Shown here one piece after another: positions 54,294 through 63,279 of a stretch of DNA of 64,000 bases; the stretch's first letter is position 1, and each line of letters starts with the position of its first letter. The position numbers and the translations under genes are program-made. Below the pieces are notes generated by a model that ran no database searches, was not told the origin of the DNA, and saw nothing but the letters and a program-made list of their open reading frames with translations. The DNA comes from Bacillus horti. Its GTDB lineage: Bacteria; Bacillota; Bacilli; Caldalkalibacillales; JCM-10596. The stretch lies in NCBI RefSeq assembly GCF_030813115.1, contig NZ_JAUSTY010000019.1, positions 29,547 to 93,546 on the forward strand. Reading direction: 5' to 3'.

Positions 54294-55469
54294 ATGAGTG
54301 AAAAGAATAGACTACGAAAATGTCTATATCTAGGCTTCTTGCTCGTTATATTGCTTGTTAGTTGGGCATGTGAAAAAGATCCAGCTTATAGCGATCTAGA
54401 AGATGATAACAAGATAGAGCAAGAAATTGAAAAAGAAGCTGATATCATTTCAATTGATACAATTGATGATACGGAATCAACAACAGGCACAGAAGCTAGT
54501 CATGAGGGTATCGATTTTATAGAGCTAACCTATGATATTGATACAGGACATTTTAAGGCTGTTCAACCAGATGTTTTTAACGGAACTGTCATTTGGACAG
54601 GAGATGATGAGAGAGTTGAATATACAGCTCATTCCGACTTGAGGCTCTATGAATATCATTTGGATCGAGGAATGGAGCTGGTTGCTGAGTCACGAACGGG
54701 AGGACAACTGGATTCTGCTCAAATGAACGAGAACTGGATAGTATGGGTAGATTGGTTACTTGTAGATGAAGGAGAGTGGCTTATCCAAGCCTATTCTAAA
54801 GAAACCAAGGAAACGAAGGAAATTGCAAGGCATACAGTCGGTAAGCATCTTCCATTAATGCATTTACCATATCTTTCATTGTCTAACTCTGACTATTTAG
54901 CATGGTTGGAGAAGGTGGAAGAAGGGGGAGATGAAAAGTATGAGGTTAATGTTATGCGTCTGCCGGAAGGTCTAACAAATACAGTAGCCATTATAGATTT
55001 AAACAATGACTTACAAGATAAACTGAATAACGACTTATTGTACGTTTCTGATGAGGACCTAATATGGTCAGATGATACAGAGATTTATGTTTACTCCCTA
55101 AAAGAGGAGAGTATCGTGGAGCAAATTACAGCCCCAAGAACAGTTATCTCTCCGAAAGCAAACAACCGATATGTAGTTTGGGAAGAGTACTATAGAGATG
55201 CCACTATGGCTGAGATGTTTATTCAGCCGCTTGGAGGTGAAGGTGAGAGAATGAGGATACGTAGTGGAAAGGTATTCTCCTATGATATTGGAGAGGATTA
55301 TGTGATATGGGAAACGAATAATCGTATTCAGCTGTATTCAATTGAACATAGGAAAACTCAGCTATTAGGACCTGGGAAATTGCCTCATATGAGAAATAAT
55401 GAGGCGGTGTGGTCATTAATTGATGATGATCAAACGGAATCCTTGAGATATGCTAAATTTAGGGAGTAG
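54294..55469 (+). CDS. Putative lipoprotein with beta-propeller-like repeats
   Basis: A 391-residue exported lipoprotein. The signal peptide ends in a lipobox-like LLVSWAC (Cys at about residue 26). An acidic linker follows to residue 75. The rest is a series of roughly 45-residue units with W or Y patterns such as NGTVIWTGDD, ENWIVWVDW, SDYLAWLEK, DEDLIWSDDTEIYVY, NRYVVWEEYY, EDYVIWETNNRIQLY and NEAVWSLIDD. This is the 'xxxVxWxxxxxIyxY' repeat seen in TolB-like beta-propellers. GAGAGGTG lies 5 bases before the ATG. Function is unknown; it may bind wall or peptide ligands. Confidence 0.78.
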   Translation: MSEKNRLRKCLYLGFLLVILLVSWACEKDPAYSDLEDDNKIEQEIEKEADIISIDTIDDTESTTGTEASHEGIDFIELTYDIDTGHFKAVQPDVFNGTVIWTGDDERVEYTAHSDLRLYEYHLDRGMELVAESRTGGQLDSAQMNENWIVWVDWLLVDEGEWLIQAYSKETKETKEIARHTVGKHLPLMHLPYLSLSNSDYLAWLEKVEEGGDEKYEVNVMRLPEGLTNTVAIIDLNNDLQDKLNNDLLYVSDEDLIWSDDTEIYVYSLKEESIVEQITAPRTVISPKANNRYVVWEEYYRDATMAEMFIQPLGGEGERMRIRSGKVFSYDIGEDYVIWETNNRIQLYSIEHRKTQLLGPGKLPHMRNNEAVWSLIDDDQTESLRYAKFRE

Positions 55470-55503
55470 GATCTCAAGGAGTTCCCTGAAATAAACGAAG
55501 CAA

Positions 55504-55531
55504 AAAGGACCATCCATGTGCATGGTCCTTT
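55504..55531. terminator. Bidirectional terminator
   Basis: AAAGGACCAT (55504-55513) pairs perfectly with ATGGTCCTTT (55522-55531), between two convergent lipoprotein genes. Confidence 0.88.
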
Positions 55532-55555
55532 CAAACGAATTGTAATGAGATATTT

Positions 55556-55918
55556 TTAATTGTGTTTACTAATGACTTCGATTTTTGTGGCTACGCCTTG
55601 TGCAGGATTACTTTCTTCATATGCTCCCGTAGTCCCTATTTTCACTTTGTCACCTACTTTAGCTTCATGATCAATGCCGATAACTAATAGTTGAAATACT
55701 CGCTCTCTATTGTCCAAACTACTTATTGTAGAAATTAAGATTGTTGGCTCATCAATTTCTAGTACAATTCCTTCAAAAATATCCATTGTGAGATCGTCGC
55801 TTTGATTCACTTTACCAATTGAATCTTTCGCAAGATTATCAGTAGTGCCTGTGCTACAACCAAATAACAGTATTAATATTAAACTAGTGACAGATATTGA
55901 ACTGAATAATGACTTCAT
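55556..55918 (-). CDS. Small lipoprotein, DUF3221-like
   Basis: A 120-residue lipoprotein. The ATG at 55918 follows GGAGG by 7 bases; the longer frame lacks such a site. The signal peptide ends in LLFGCSTG (lipobox, Cys about residue 21). The mature part contains FEGIVLEIDEPTILIS and KVGDKVKIGTTGAYEESNPAQGVA, a small beta-barrel pattern (OB-like) that resembles the DUF3221 proteins of Bacillus. That family match is likely but not certain. It is downstream of the receptor-peptide cassette on the same strand, separated by a terminator. Confidence 0.75.
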   Translation of the reverse strand: MKSLFSSISVTSLILILLFGCSTGTTDNLAKDSIGKVNQSDDLTMDIFEGIVLEIDEPTILISTISSLDNRERVFQLLVIGIDHEAKVGDKVKIGTTGAYEESNPAQGVATKIEVISKHN

Positions 55919-55987
55919 GGACTTTCCTCCAAATAGTATAAGAGTGTAATATATTAGACGTAAAGAAAGGTGAGGATGTTTCAAAAT

Positions 55988-56016
55988 AAAAAAGAGCTTG
56001 GAGTTAGCTCTTTTTT
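55988..56016 (-). terminator. Terminator of the receptor-peptide operon
   Basis: AAAAAAGAGCT (55988-55998) pairs perfectly with AGCTCTTTTTT (56006-56016). On the minus strand it is followed by a further TATTTT. It lies 20 bases after the peptide stop. Confidence 0.9.
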
Positions 56017-56035
56017 AGTAATATCTTCATTTTAA

Positions 56036-56176
56036 TTAAATGGTTAAATCTCCTTTTATAGCTGTTGGTTCTGTAACTCCTCCGCCCCCTGAATTTTTGG
56101 TGAATAGTCCTGAGTTAGGTTGAGAAATCATTACGATTAAAGAAAAAACAAGTAATAATTGAATTAATCTACTCAT
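56036..56176 (-). CDS. Secreted pro-peptide, candidate arbitrium/Phr-type signal
   Basis: A 46-codon gene. The ATG at 56176 lies 7 bases after AGGAGG, a perfect ribosome binding site that is itself the Arg-Arg codons at the end of the receptor gene. The ATG is two bases past the receptor stop. Residues 1-18 are a signal-peptide core (LIQLLLVFSLIVMI). The rest is short and polar with a GGGG stretch and the C-terminal end VTEPTAIKGDLTI. This is the plan of Phr and AimP precursors: export, then cleavage to a 5-6 residue C-terminal signal. TAIKGD resembles the SAIRGA class of arbitrium peptides, but the true mature form is unknown. A terminator follows, so receptor and peptide form one operon. 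Confidence 0.75.
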   Translation of the reverse strand: MSRLIQLLLVFSLIVMISQPNSGLFTKNSGGGGVTEPTAIKGDLTI

Positions 56177-56178
56177 TT

Positions 56179-57336
56179 TTATTTCCTCCTTGTTGAAAGT
56201 ATTCTTAAAGCAATTTCGTTTTCTCCTAACTTTTGTAGCTCTAAAAGAGGTAATTGAGCGTGAAAATAATCATCGATTTTTAAAAATAATTCTACTGAGG
56301 AATAGTATAGGGATAGCTCACTTGTTAGTAGACCTTTGTAATAGTAATAGAATGCTTTATCCCATTCAGCTAGCTCCCCAACGCTTGTTTTACTTAAATA
56401 TTCGTTTGCTAATGCTAGTTCACCCTTTTTTATTAAATAGAAAGTATAATTTAGAAAGCTACTATGATTACCGATAGGCTGAGTATAGTCAAATTTTATA
56501 TTCCAATATGACATAAGCAAGGATAAATTTAGTCGTACTTGTCTAATACGGATGGTATGATCATGATACAGGTAGAAATCTAGTGCCTTATTAAAATAGT
56601 TTAAAGCTACTTGGTAATCCTCAAAAAAGTATGAAAGCCCTAAATTATGGTTAGCTGTAGCTTTAACATCCTCAAAGAAATCTTGCTTTAAGATGGCAGT
56701 ATTAAAATTTCTAGACTCTAATATTCTATTTTCAAGCAGTGTCACATAACCCATTAATAGACCTAGTCTAACAGTAAAAGAATCTTTTAAAAAGGAACTT
56801 TTAAGATTACTAATATTAGCTTCTGCATCTTCTATATGTAGAAATATAGAAAACCTCTCACCTAAGTCATTGTAGATGTAACCCTTAACAAGTGACTTCA
56901 TAATCTGCATTTCAGTTTCTTTGGGTTTAAAAACTTCAACTTTATTTAATTGTTCAATAGGACTTAAAAGTTGTTGCTTTCTAATATAAATTAAATCATA
57001 CATGGTGGCCCATTCTTTATCTGCGGGATTACTAGAGGATGATAGCAGCTCAATAATCTGTTCTAATTCGTCCCAAAGCTGGTTCATTACAGCGTACTCT
57101 AAACTATGTCTAGCATTTTTACTTCTTTGAGTGAGGATATACTTAGACATCACTTCTTTTTCTTGTTGTGGGTACAAGTATTTAACCATCTTTAACACAG
57201 ACTCAAACTTCATTTCTTCATGTCCATTAAGATATCTGGATACGGTGGATTCTGTAACATTAGCAACTCGTGATAGCTTGCGCTGATCTATGTTGTCTAG
57301 ATTTTCAAGAGTCCGTAGGATTTGCTCTTGGAGCAC
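56179..57336 (-). CDS. AimR/Rap-like (RRNPP) peptide receptor with HTH and TPR-like repeats
   Basis: A 385-residue protein with GTG start after AGGGGGAA. Residues about 12-60 are a helix-turn-helix (DQRKLSRVANVTESTVSRYLNG) followed by a helix reading SVLKMVKYLYPQQEKEVMSKY. The remainder is all helical with TPR-like pairs (NHNLGLSYFFEDYQVALNYFNKALDFY; FYLIKKGELALANEYLSKT). Size, HTH placement and the early SLEYAVMNQLWDEL segment resemble AimR, the arbitrium receptor of Bacillus phages, which is about 380-390 residues. No phage genes surround it here. It likely binds DNA and is switched by the peptide encoded just after it. PlcR/NprR-type receptors are the main alternative. Confidence 0.85.
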   Translation of the reverse strand: MLQEQILRTLENLDNIDQRKLSRVANVTESTVSRYLNGHEEMKFESVLKMVKYLYPQQEKEVMSKYILTQRSKNARHSLEYAVMNQLWDELEQIIELLSSSSNPADKEWATMYDLIYIRKQQLLSPIEQLNKVEVFKPKETEMQIMKSLVKGYIYNDLGERFSIFLHIEDAEANISNLKSSFLKDSFTVRLGLLMGYVTLLENRILESRNFNTAILKQDFFEDVKATANHNLGLSYFFEDYQVALNYFNKALDFYLYHDHTIRIRQVRLNLSLLMSYWNIKFDYTQPIGNHSSFLNYTFYLIKKGELALANEYLSKTSVGELAEWDKAFYYYYKGLLTSELSLYYSSVELFLKIDDYFHAQLPLLELQKLGENEIALRILSTRRK

Positions 57337-57389
57337 ATTGTCTTCCCCCTATCATAGGTTTAATAGCCGTTTTGAATTTATACGAGTAT

Positions 57390-57417
57390 CTTATAGTAAT
57401 TGGATTCATTGAGTCAA
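57390..57417 (-). promoter_or_regulatory. Promoter of the receptor-peptide operon
   Basis: On the minus strand TTGACT (plus 57412-57417), a 16-base spacer and TATAAG (plus 57390-57395) lie 54 bases before the GTG start. The further upstream 57418-57616 is AT-rich with no gene. Confidence 0.6.
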
Positions 57418-57616
57418 GTTGATTTAAGAATATTGGGAATGTTTTGAAAATAAATATTTTCATATTGATTTCTTTGAGAATTTCAAAAGTCTATTAAATT
57501 CAAAAGTAAAAGAAACCGAGAAATTCGAGTAAGCATGAAATTCTGGAACAGAAGCAGCAAGCAGGAGATCCTCTGCAAAGTGAGAAAGGGTATTTTCGCT
57601 AGTGGGGCATTAAAAC

Positions 57617-57665
57617 AAATAACGCAAGCTCCAAGGCCTCTCTTGCCTTAGAGCTTGCGTTATTT
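57617..57665. terminator. 15-bp bidirectional terminator
   Basis: AAATAACGCAAGCTC (57617-57631) pairs perfectly with GAGCTTGCGTTATTT (57651-57665), with an inner AAGGC/GCCTT stem. It ends the histidine kinase transcript on the minus strand. Confidence 0.92.
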
Positions 57666-57691
57666 ACAAAAATATTGCCAACGTTTGAAGG

Positions 57692-60600
57692 TCAGCAATT
57701 GGGTATAACAAAAGAAACTCTAGTCCCCTTATCAGGACTACTTTGGATAGATAATCCGTTACCGTACATCTGGATCAGTCTACGGTTTGTATTGGCAACT
57801 CCAATTCCTTTCATCTCACTAAATGATGGATCAAGGAGCTGCTGGACTTTATTTTGATCCATTCCTTTACCATCATCTAGAACCTCAATAAGAGTGAAGG
57901 TGTCTTGTCGAGTAATCCTAATAGAAACTGTGCCTCCTCGTGTTTTCGCTAAAACACCATGACTTACTGCATTTTCAACAAGAGGCTGAATAGTGAGAGG
58001 AGGGAGGCTTACCTTCACTGTAGGATCAATATCCCAATTTACGATTAACCTATTGGGAAAGCGTTCTTGTTCAATATATAGATAGGCTCGTACAAGCTCT
58101 AGCTCATGTTCAAGCGTAACAAGCTCGGCGGAATTCAAGAAGTCAAAGCTAATTCTTAAATAAGAGGAAAAGGCATCTCCAAGCTTACGCATCTTATCCG
58201 GATCAATATCACTTAGCGCCATAATTGAATTTAACGTATTGAACAAAAAGTGAGGTTGAATCTGAGCCTGTAAATAGGCAGCTTCCATCCGTAGGCGTTC
58301 GTTAATAGAGTGCTTTAAAGTTGTGAGTGACCAAATACGGTATTTCAGCTCCATAGCATCAACAGGCTTAGTCACGTAATCATTAGCTCCAGACGAAAAG
58401 CCGGTATAGATGTCTGCTGGCTGACTGCGTGCAGTTAGTAAGAGAATAGGAAGCTCAGAAATGGAGAAATTCTCTCTCACCCTTTGTGTCAGCTCATAGC
58501 CAGACATATGTGGCATCATCACATCTACAATTAACAGGTCCCATTGCTTAGTGCTAAGTACTTCTAACGCTTCTCTAGCAGAAGTAGTGGGCACGATATT
58601 AAATTGCTCTTCGGACAGAATACTTAAAAGGACTTTGAGGTTGACATTATCATCGTCAACCACAAGAATATTAAATTTCCCTTCATTAAAGACGGGTGCT
58701 GAGTGTGCTATTACTGTGCCATGGCTAACAGCTTCTGATAGAGTTAGCCGGTTCAAAGCTTCCTGACTTAAAATAGGTTGTTTTTGATTTTCGTCTTGTA
58801 GAGGTAGCAACCCTTCAAAGGAGGCTACAGGTAAGGAAAAACTAAATATCGAGCCTTTGTTAGGTTCAGAAACCACAGTAAGCTTACTCCCATGAAGCTC
58901 AACTAGTTGCTGGCAAATACTTAAGCCTAAGCCAATTCCGCCACCATCCGTTATTCCATGTGGTCCTTGTTCATATGGCTTAAAAATACGCTCTTGCGTC
59001 TCTCGATCCATCCCTACTCCACTGTCAGACACTTGAATAATGATCTGTTTGTTTTTAAGCTTTGCAGAGACAGAAATGATCCCTTCCTCCGTGTATTTAA
59101 TAGAGTTATGCAGTAAATTAAATAAAATCTGTACTAGCCTTTTTTCATCACCTAAAACTGGTGGGAGAGCTTCTTCAATATTTATCTGGAGCTGAACGGG
59201 CTTGCCTTCTGTCATGAACTTAAGCATACTGACTACCCCAGAAGCGATGGACTCAATGCGTAGAGGTATCTTCTCCAGTACAATACGTTTGTCCTGTAGT
59301 CTGATGACATCTAGTAGATCATCTAGCATATAGGACATTCTACGACTAATGGTAATGAGAAGATCCATATTTTCTGAGCTATTTATACTCAGCGAATCTT
59401 TTTCCTTTTCCCTAACACTTTGAGCGATGTTCATAATTCCATGTAAGGGTGTTCGAAGCTCATGAGAAGTATTGGCCAAAAACTGGTCTTTCAGCTTGTC
59501 AGTCTGCCTGAACTGCTCGTTCAGCTTAGCGTTCTCTTCTGAATTACGGAAATATCTCTTAAACCAATAAGCCGAAAATGCAACGAGTGCTGCAATAATA
59601 TCTATAGGGTAGTAAATGGTTTCTACAATTCCTTTAAAAGTAAAGGCTCCCCAAATCGCACTAGAGGCTATACTTGCTGCGGCAAACAATAAAAATACAG
59701 CATCAGTCTGATTGTCCATAACCATTTTTCCGATCAAATAGACAAACCAAACTAAAGGGAGAAAATATAGTATAGTAAATAACCCCATATCTCTAGTGTG
59801 AAAAATAGGCTCTGTTGGTGCTATCACTACAAAAATTGTATAGAGAATAAGTATCGTAAAATAACTATAAAAATACTTTGACCGTCTTACATATCCTGAA
59901 AAGTTCATAGCCAAAAGCAGGATAAAAAAGGAAAGCCACAAGTAAGAGATCATTCTGACCTTTAGAATTGAGGCGTAATCCAACGAAAACCAAAATGTTA
60001 AGAGAGTATCATGGTCAGATACAATTGTAATACTAGCTAAAAATAATAGGATACAGAAAAGAAGGAATGATTTTTCCTTTGTGTTAAATAAGTATAGGAT
60101 AAAGGCGTACAAAGCATGTAAAAGCAAAATAACAAAGGTTACAAGCTGAAAGCCAATGGAATACATACGTTCGTTATCTATAGCCGCTTCTGAACCGAAT
60201 TTAATCGTTCTAAGGATGCCACCATTTATTGGATTATCAAAATTAGCCACACGAATAAGTAGCTCTATTTCCTGTATATCTTCATTTTTATGGTAAGCAA
60301 GATAGGAGGCAATTCGAGGAGTATAGTCCTCTGCACGCTCTGCTGGAATACCAAAAGGCATTTCTTCGTTTCCGTTAATCTCAACAACTGAAGACGCCTG
60401 GATGCCCTGTAACCAAAAGGCATAGCGTAGGCTTAGCGGCTGGTCAACCAGAATTCTAATACGATACGTTCCATATCCGAAGGAGGCGTTTTTTTCTCCC
60501 TCAAACCCCTCGCGCCAATCTCCAGGAACTTGAATATAGTGTGGGCGATGGTCAGTAGTTTGGTTATTAAAGTCCTCATGATAAAGAAAAGCATAGGGGT

Positions 60601-60805
60601 AGAACTCCCAATCCCCATTCAGTGTAATGGAAGATGTCCCCTCTAGGGCCCAGCCCCTAAGATCTAGTACTCCTTGCTGGACAGACGGATGCTCAGGAGT
60701 ATAAAAGTATGTGAACCATGCCCATCTTAAGCCAAGCAAACAGGAGAGAAATAGTATAGTTATGACTATATATTTTAAAGTTGTTTTGTTTAGTCTATTC
60801 ATCAT
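57692..60805 (-). CDS. Hybrid histidine kinase with 7TM sensor, receiver and second LytS-type kinase module
   Basis: A 1037-residue sensor. Residues about 13-30 are a membrane anchor and 40-205 an extracellular beta domain of the 7TMR-DISM type (WEFYPYAF, YIQVPGDW, FGYGTYRIRI). Seven membrane helices span about 212-415. Then comes HisKA with His448 (SHELRTPLHG), an ATPase domain (N567, DSGVG at 594-598, GGGIGLGLS), and a receiver with Asp761 (DLLIVDVMMP) and Lys813. Next is a LytS-type His_kinase domain with QPHFLFNTLNS (His852) and a second ATPase domain to the end (LVENAVSHG, DDGKGM). Two kinase modules in one chain are unusual outside Bacillales. No separate response regulator is adjacent. 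The partner may be encoded elsewhere. Confidence 0.93.
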   Translation of the reverse strand: MMNRLNKTTLKYIVITILFLSCLLGLRWAWFTYFYTPEHPSVQQGVLDLRGWALEGTSSITLNGDWEFYPYAFLYHEDFNNQTTDHRPHYIQVPGDWREGFEGEKNASFGYGTYRIRILVDQPLSLRYAFWLQGIQASSVVEINGNEEMPFGIPAERAEDYTPRIASYLAYHKNEDIQEIELLIRVANFDNPINGGILRTIKFGSEAAIDNERMYSIGFQLVTFVILLLHALYAFILYLFNTKEKSFLLFCILLFLASITIVSDHDTLLTFWFSLDYASILKVRMISYLWLSFFILLLAMNFSGYVRRSKYFYSYFTILILYTIFVVIAPTEPIFHTRDMGLFTILYFLPLVWFVYLIGKMVMDNQTDAVFLLFAAASIASSAIWGAFTFKGIVETIYYPIDIIAALVAFSAYWFKRYFRNSEENAKLNEQFRQTDKLKDQFLANTSHELRTPLHGIMNIAQSVREKEKDSLSINSSENMDLLITISRRMSYMLDDLLDVIRLQDKRIVLEKIPLRIESIASGVVSMLKFMTEGKPVQLQINIEEALPPVLGDEKRLVQILFNLLHNSIKYTEEGIISVSAKLKNKQIIIQVSDSGVGMDRETQERIFKPYEQGPHGITDGGGIGLGLSICQQLVELHGSKLTVVSEPNKGSIFSFSLPVASFEGLLPLQDENQKQPILSQEALNRLTLSEAVSHGTVIAHSAPVFNEGKFNILVVDDDNVNLKVLLSILSEEQFNIVPTTSAREALEVLSTKQWDLLIVDVMMPHMSGYELTQRVRENFSISELPILLLTARSQPADIYTGFSSGANDYVTKPVDAMELKYRIWSLTTLKHSINERLRMEAAYLQAQIQPHFLFNTLNSIMALSDIDPDKMRKLGDAFSSYLRISFDFLNSAELVTLEHELELVRAYLYIEQERFPNRLIVNWDIDPTVKVSLPPLTIQPLVENAVSHGVLAKTRGGTVSIRITRQDTFTLIEVLDDGKGMDQNKVQQLLDPSFSEMKGIGVANTNRRLIQMYGNGLSIQSSPDKGTRVSFVIPNC

Positions 60806-60958
60806 AAAGGATTAGATTCGACAACTCTAAAAGGTATTCCTTTTTATAAATTTAGTTTTGTAGCACGCGTATTAAAAAGAGGAAAACAGATTCAATTTGT
60901 AGAATTAATATTTTGAATTATTAGTTAATAATTTAATGCTGGCTAAAGGAGTATGCTT

Positions 60959-62296
60959 ATGAAAACCAAGCTTCAAAACTCCCCGTTTACATTCGCCTTT
61001 GGTATGTTAGCTATGATGATCCCTGTGCAGGCCTTCAGCTCCTTTTACAGCTATTATTACGTAGAAAAGCTAGGCTTAAGTGTAGGTCTTGCCACGCTTG
61101 CCCGTACCATTTATTTGATTTGGGATGCGGTGGATCAGCCCCTTTTTGGTTACCTTTCGGATCGTACCAGAACACGCTGGGGCAGGAGAAAGCCGTGGAT
61201 TTATTCAGCCATGCCGTTTTTTGTTTTGACGTTTGTGATGGTCTTTGCTGTCCCTGAAGGGATGAAGGGAACTGAACTCTTTATCTGGTTCCTTGCTGCT
61301 TTACTTCTTTTTGAAACAGCTTCTACTATTCTGTGGGTTAATTACGGTGCTTTATTTCCTGAATTATTTCGCGGCGATCGAATCCGGGCTAAGGCTTCAG
61401 CTATACAGCAGGGCTTTCAAATTATTGCCCTATTGATAGGCTCAGCGGTTACCCCAATTATTTTCGCCGCCTATGGCTTTACGAACATGGCTATCCTTTT
61501 TGCCGTGGCATTTGTTGTATTCATGTGGCTCTGTATGGTCACAGTAAGAGAGAAGGAAGAAGCTAGGAAGGAAGCTCCGCTGAAGCTAGTTGAAGCGTTC
61601 CGAGTCACGCTCAAAAATAAAGAGTTTTGGATCTTCAATATCGCTAATTCCTTTGCTCAAACAGTTAATGGTTTGCTTAGTTCAATGATCCCGTTTTATG
61701 CAAAGTATGCGCTAAAAATACCGGAATCGCAGGTTTCTCTCTTGCTTGCTGCTATATTTGTTTCAGTTATCCCACTTGTAGCGGTCTGGTATTACATTGT
61801 ACGTAAGCTTGGTGGATTAAAGAGCTGGCGTTTAGCTATGCTGTTTTATGCCTTAGCCGTTATTCCTTTATGGTTTGCTAATGGGCTAGGGAGTGGAATT
61901 CTGGCTGGAGTTGTTGCAGGGTTTGGCTTATCTGGATTTTTGGTTACACCAGCTGTACTTAGCGGACAAATCATTGATCGAGACGCTAAGGAAACTGGAC
62001 GTAGGAGAGAGGGGATTTATACTGCTGTTGCCGGATTTATTACTCGCTCTAGTGGGCTCATATCTGCAGTGGCTTTCTGGATAGTGGGTATGATCTTTGG
62101 CTATGTTAGTGGTGAGAACCCTGGTTCTAATCCGGAGGTAGCTTTTAGATACTTAGTCAGTGTGGTTCCCTTTGGACTATTACTAATCTCATTCTTAATT
62201 AGTCTCTTTCTGAGGAACATTTTTCCGGTGGAAATGGGAAAGTGGAAAGGAGAAAACAGTCATGAACAAAACAATGAACAGAAAATTAATCATTAA
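60959..62296 (+). CDS. GPH-family sugar:cation symporter (MFS)
   Basis: A 445-residue carrier of the glycoside-pentoside-hexuronide family with 12 membrane segments. The loop WDAVDQPLFGYLSDRTRTRWGRRKPWI around residues 53-80 is the family signature and holds the cation-site Asp pair. Start is the ATG at 60959, 7 bases after AAAGGAG. Its 3' end overlaps the next gene by 35 bases. The neighbour encodes a ChbG-like deacetylase, so an amino-sugar or acetylated disaccharide is a possible cargo, but that is inference. Confidence 0.88.
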   Translation: MKTKLQNSPFTFAFGMLAMMIPVQAFSSFYSYYYVEKLGLSVGLATLARTIYLIWDAVDQPLFGYLSDRTRTRWGRRKPWIYSAMPFFVLTFVMVFAVPEGMKGTELFIWFLAALLLFETASTILWVNYGALFPELFRGDRIRAKASAIQQGFQIIALLIGSAVTPIIFAAYGFTNMAILFAVAFVVFMWLCMVTVREKEEARKEAPLKLVEAFRVTLKNKEFWIFNIANSFAQTVNGLLSSMIPFYAKYALKIPESQVSLLLAAIFVSVIPLVAVWYYIVRKLGGLKSWRLAMLFYALAVIPLWFANGLGSGILAGVVAGFGLSGFLVTPAVLSGQIIDRDAKETGRRREGIYTAVAGFITRSSGLISAVAFWIVGMIFGYVSGENPGSNPEVAFRYLVSVVPFGLLLISFLISLFLRNIFPVEMGKWKGENSHEQNNEQKINH

Positions 62297-63173
62297 CTGT
62301 GATGATTTTGGGCAGAGTCAAGCTGCCAATACAGCCATTATGCATTTACTTGAGGAAGGTAAGGTATCTTCAGCAACGATTATGCCACCTGCTCCATTTT
62401 TTGCTGAGGCCGCGGAATGGGTCAAGAAAAGAGAAAAACTGAGCATAGGGCTACATCTGACACTTACTAGTGAATTTACAGGATATCGCTGGAGGAGCCT
62501 GACCAATCTTCCTTCCCTCCATGACGAAAGCGGTCATCTCCACATGACCGTCAAGGAATTTGAACAGAAGGCTGATCCTAAAGAGGTTAAAGCGGAAATG
62601 GTCGCTCAATTTCAAGCGGTAAAAAGCGCAGGGTTAGAGATTACTCATGTAGATAATCATATGGGGAGCTTGTATGGAATTGAGACGGGAAGAAGCTATT
62701 TACCCGCGGTACTATGGCAGTGTGCCAAGAGAAGATTGCCCTTTCGAATTTTTCGTAATATCTATTCGAAGGATAAGTTTCTTGCTACCATTCCAAATGC
62801 TAAAGAGATTCTAGCTAAGGTTGTAGCTCTTGCAGATACGCTTGGTGTAGGAATGCCGGATTATTTGTTAACCCATCCGTACCATATTGAAGAAGGTGAG
62901 ACATACGACAGCTTCAAGAAATCTTTAATTGAAAAAGTATACGACCTACCTGAAGGTGTTTGCGAAACATATATTCACCCCGCAGCTCCAGACGAGAATA
63001 TGAACAAGCTGATCCAGTCATGGGAAAAGAGAGTATGGGAATACAAGCTGCTGCTTGATGAGGATTTTGCTTACGCACTAAGAGATGCTGGGGTAACTCT
63101 GACGGATTATAGGTATGTACACCAAAACTTAAGGAGATCAAGGGTTGCTTCCCTATTTCGCCTACTAAGATGA
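62262..63173 (+). CDS. ChbG/YdjC-family carbohydrate deacetylase
   Basis: A 303-residue metal-dependent deacetylase of the YdjC/ChbG family, which removes acetyl groups from chitobiose-type sugars. Metal ligands are visible in LIINCDDFGQSQ (Asp pair near residues 14-15), IGLHLTLTSE (His near 67) and ITHVDNHMGSLYG (His near 127). The C-terminal YIHPAAPDENM loop carries another conserved His. The ATG lies 9 bases after AAAGGAG, inside the end of the symporter gene, so the two are coupled. The pair may import and deacetylate one sugar. Confidence 0.9.
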   Translation: MNKTMNRKLIINCDDFGQSQAANTAIMHLLEEGKVSSATIMPPAPFFAEAAEWVKKREKLSIGLHLTLTSEFTGYRWRSLTNLPSLHDESGHLHMTVKEFEQKADPKEVKAEMVAQFQAVKSAGLEITHVDNHMGSLYGIETGRSYLPAVLWQCAKRRLPFRIFRNIYSKDKFLATIPNAKEILAKVVALADTLGVGMPDYLLTHPYHIEEGETYDSFKKSLIEKVYDLPEGVCETYIHPAAPDENMNKLIQSWEKRVWEYKLLLDEDFAYALRDAGVTLTDYRYVHQNLRRSRVASLFRLLR

Positions 63174-63279
63174 TACATTTACACTTTGGGAGTGGTTGGT
63201 ATAAACTTATATTTTATAGTACAGAAGTATCAAGGTGAGTTCCTAAAAAACGTTTAGATATAGAAATAGGAGGTAGCTT

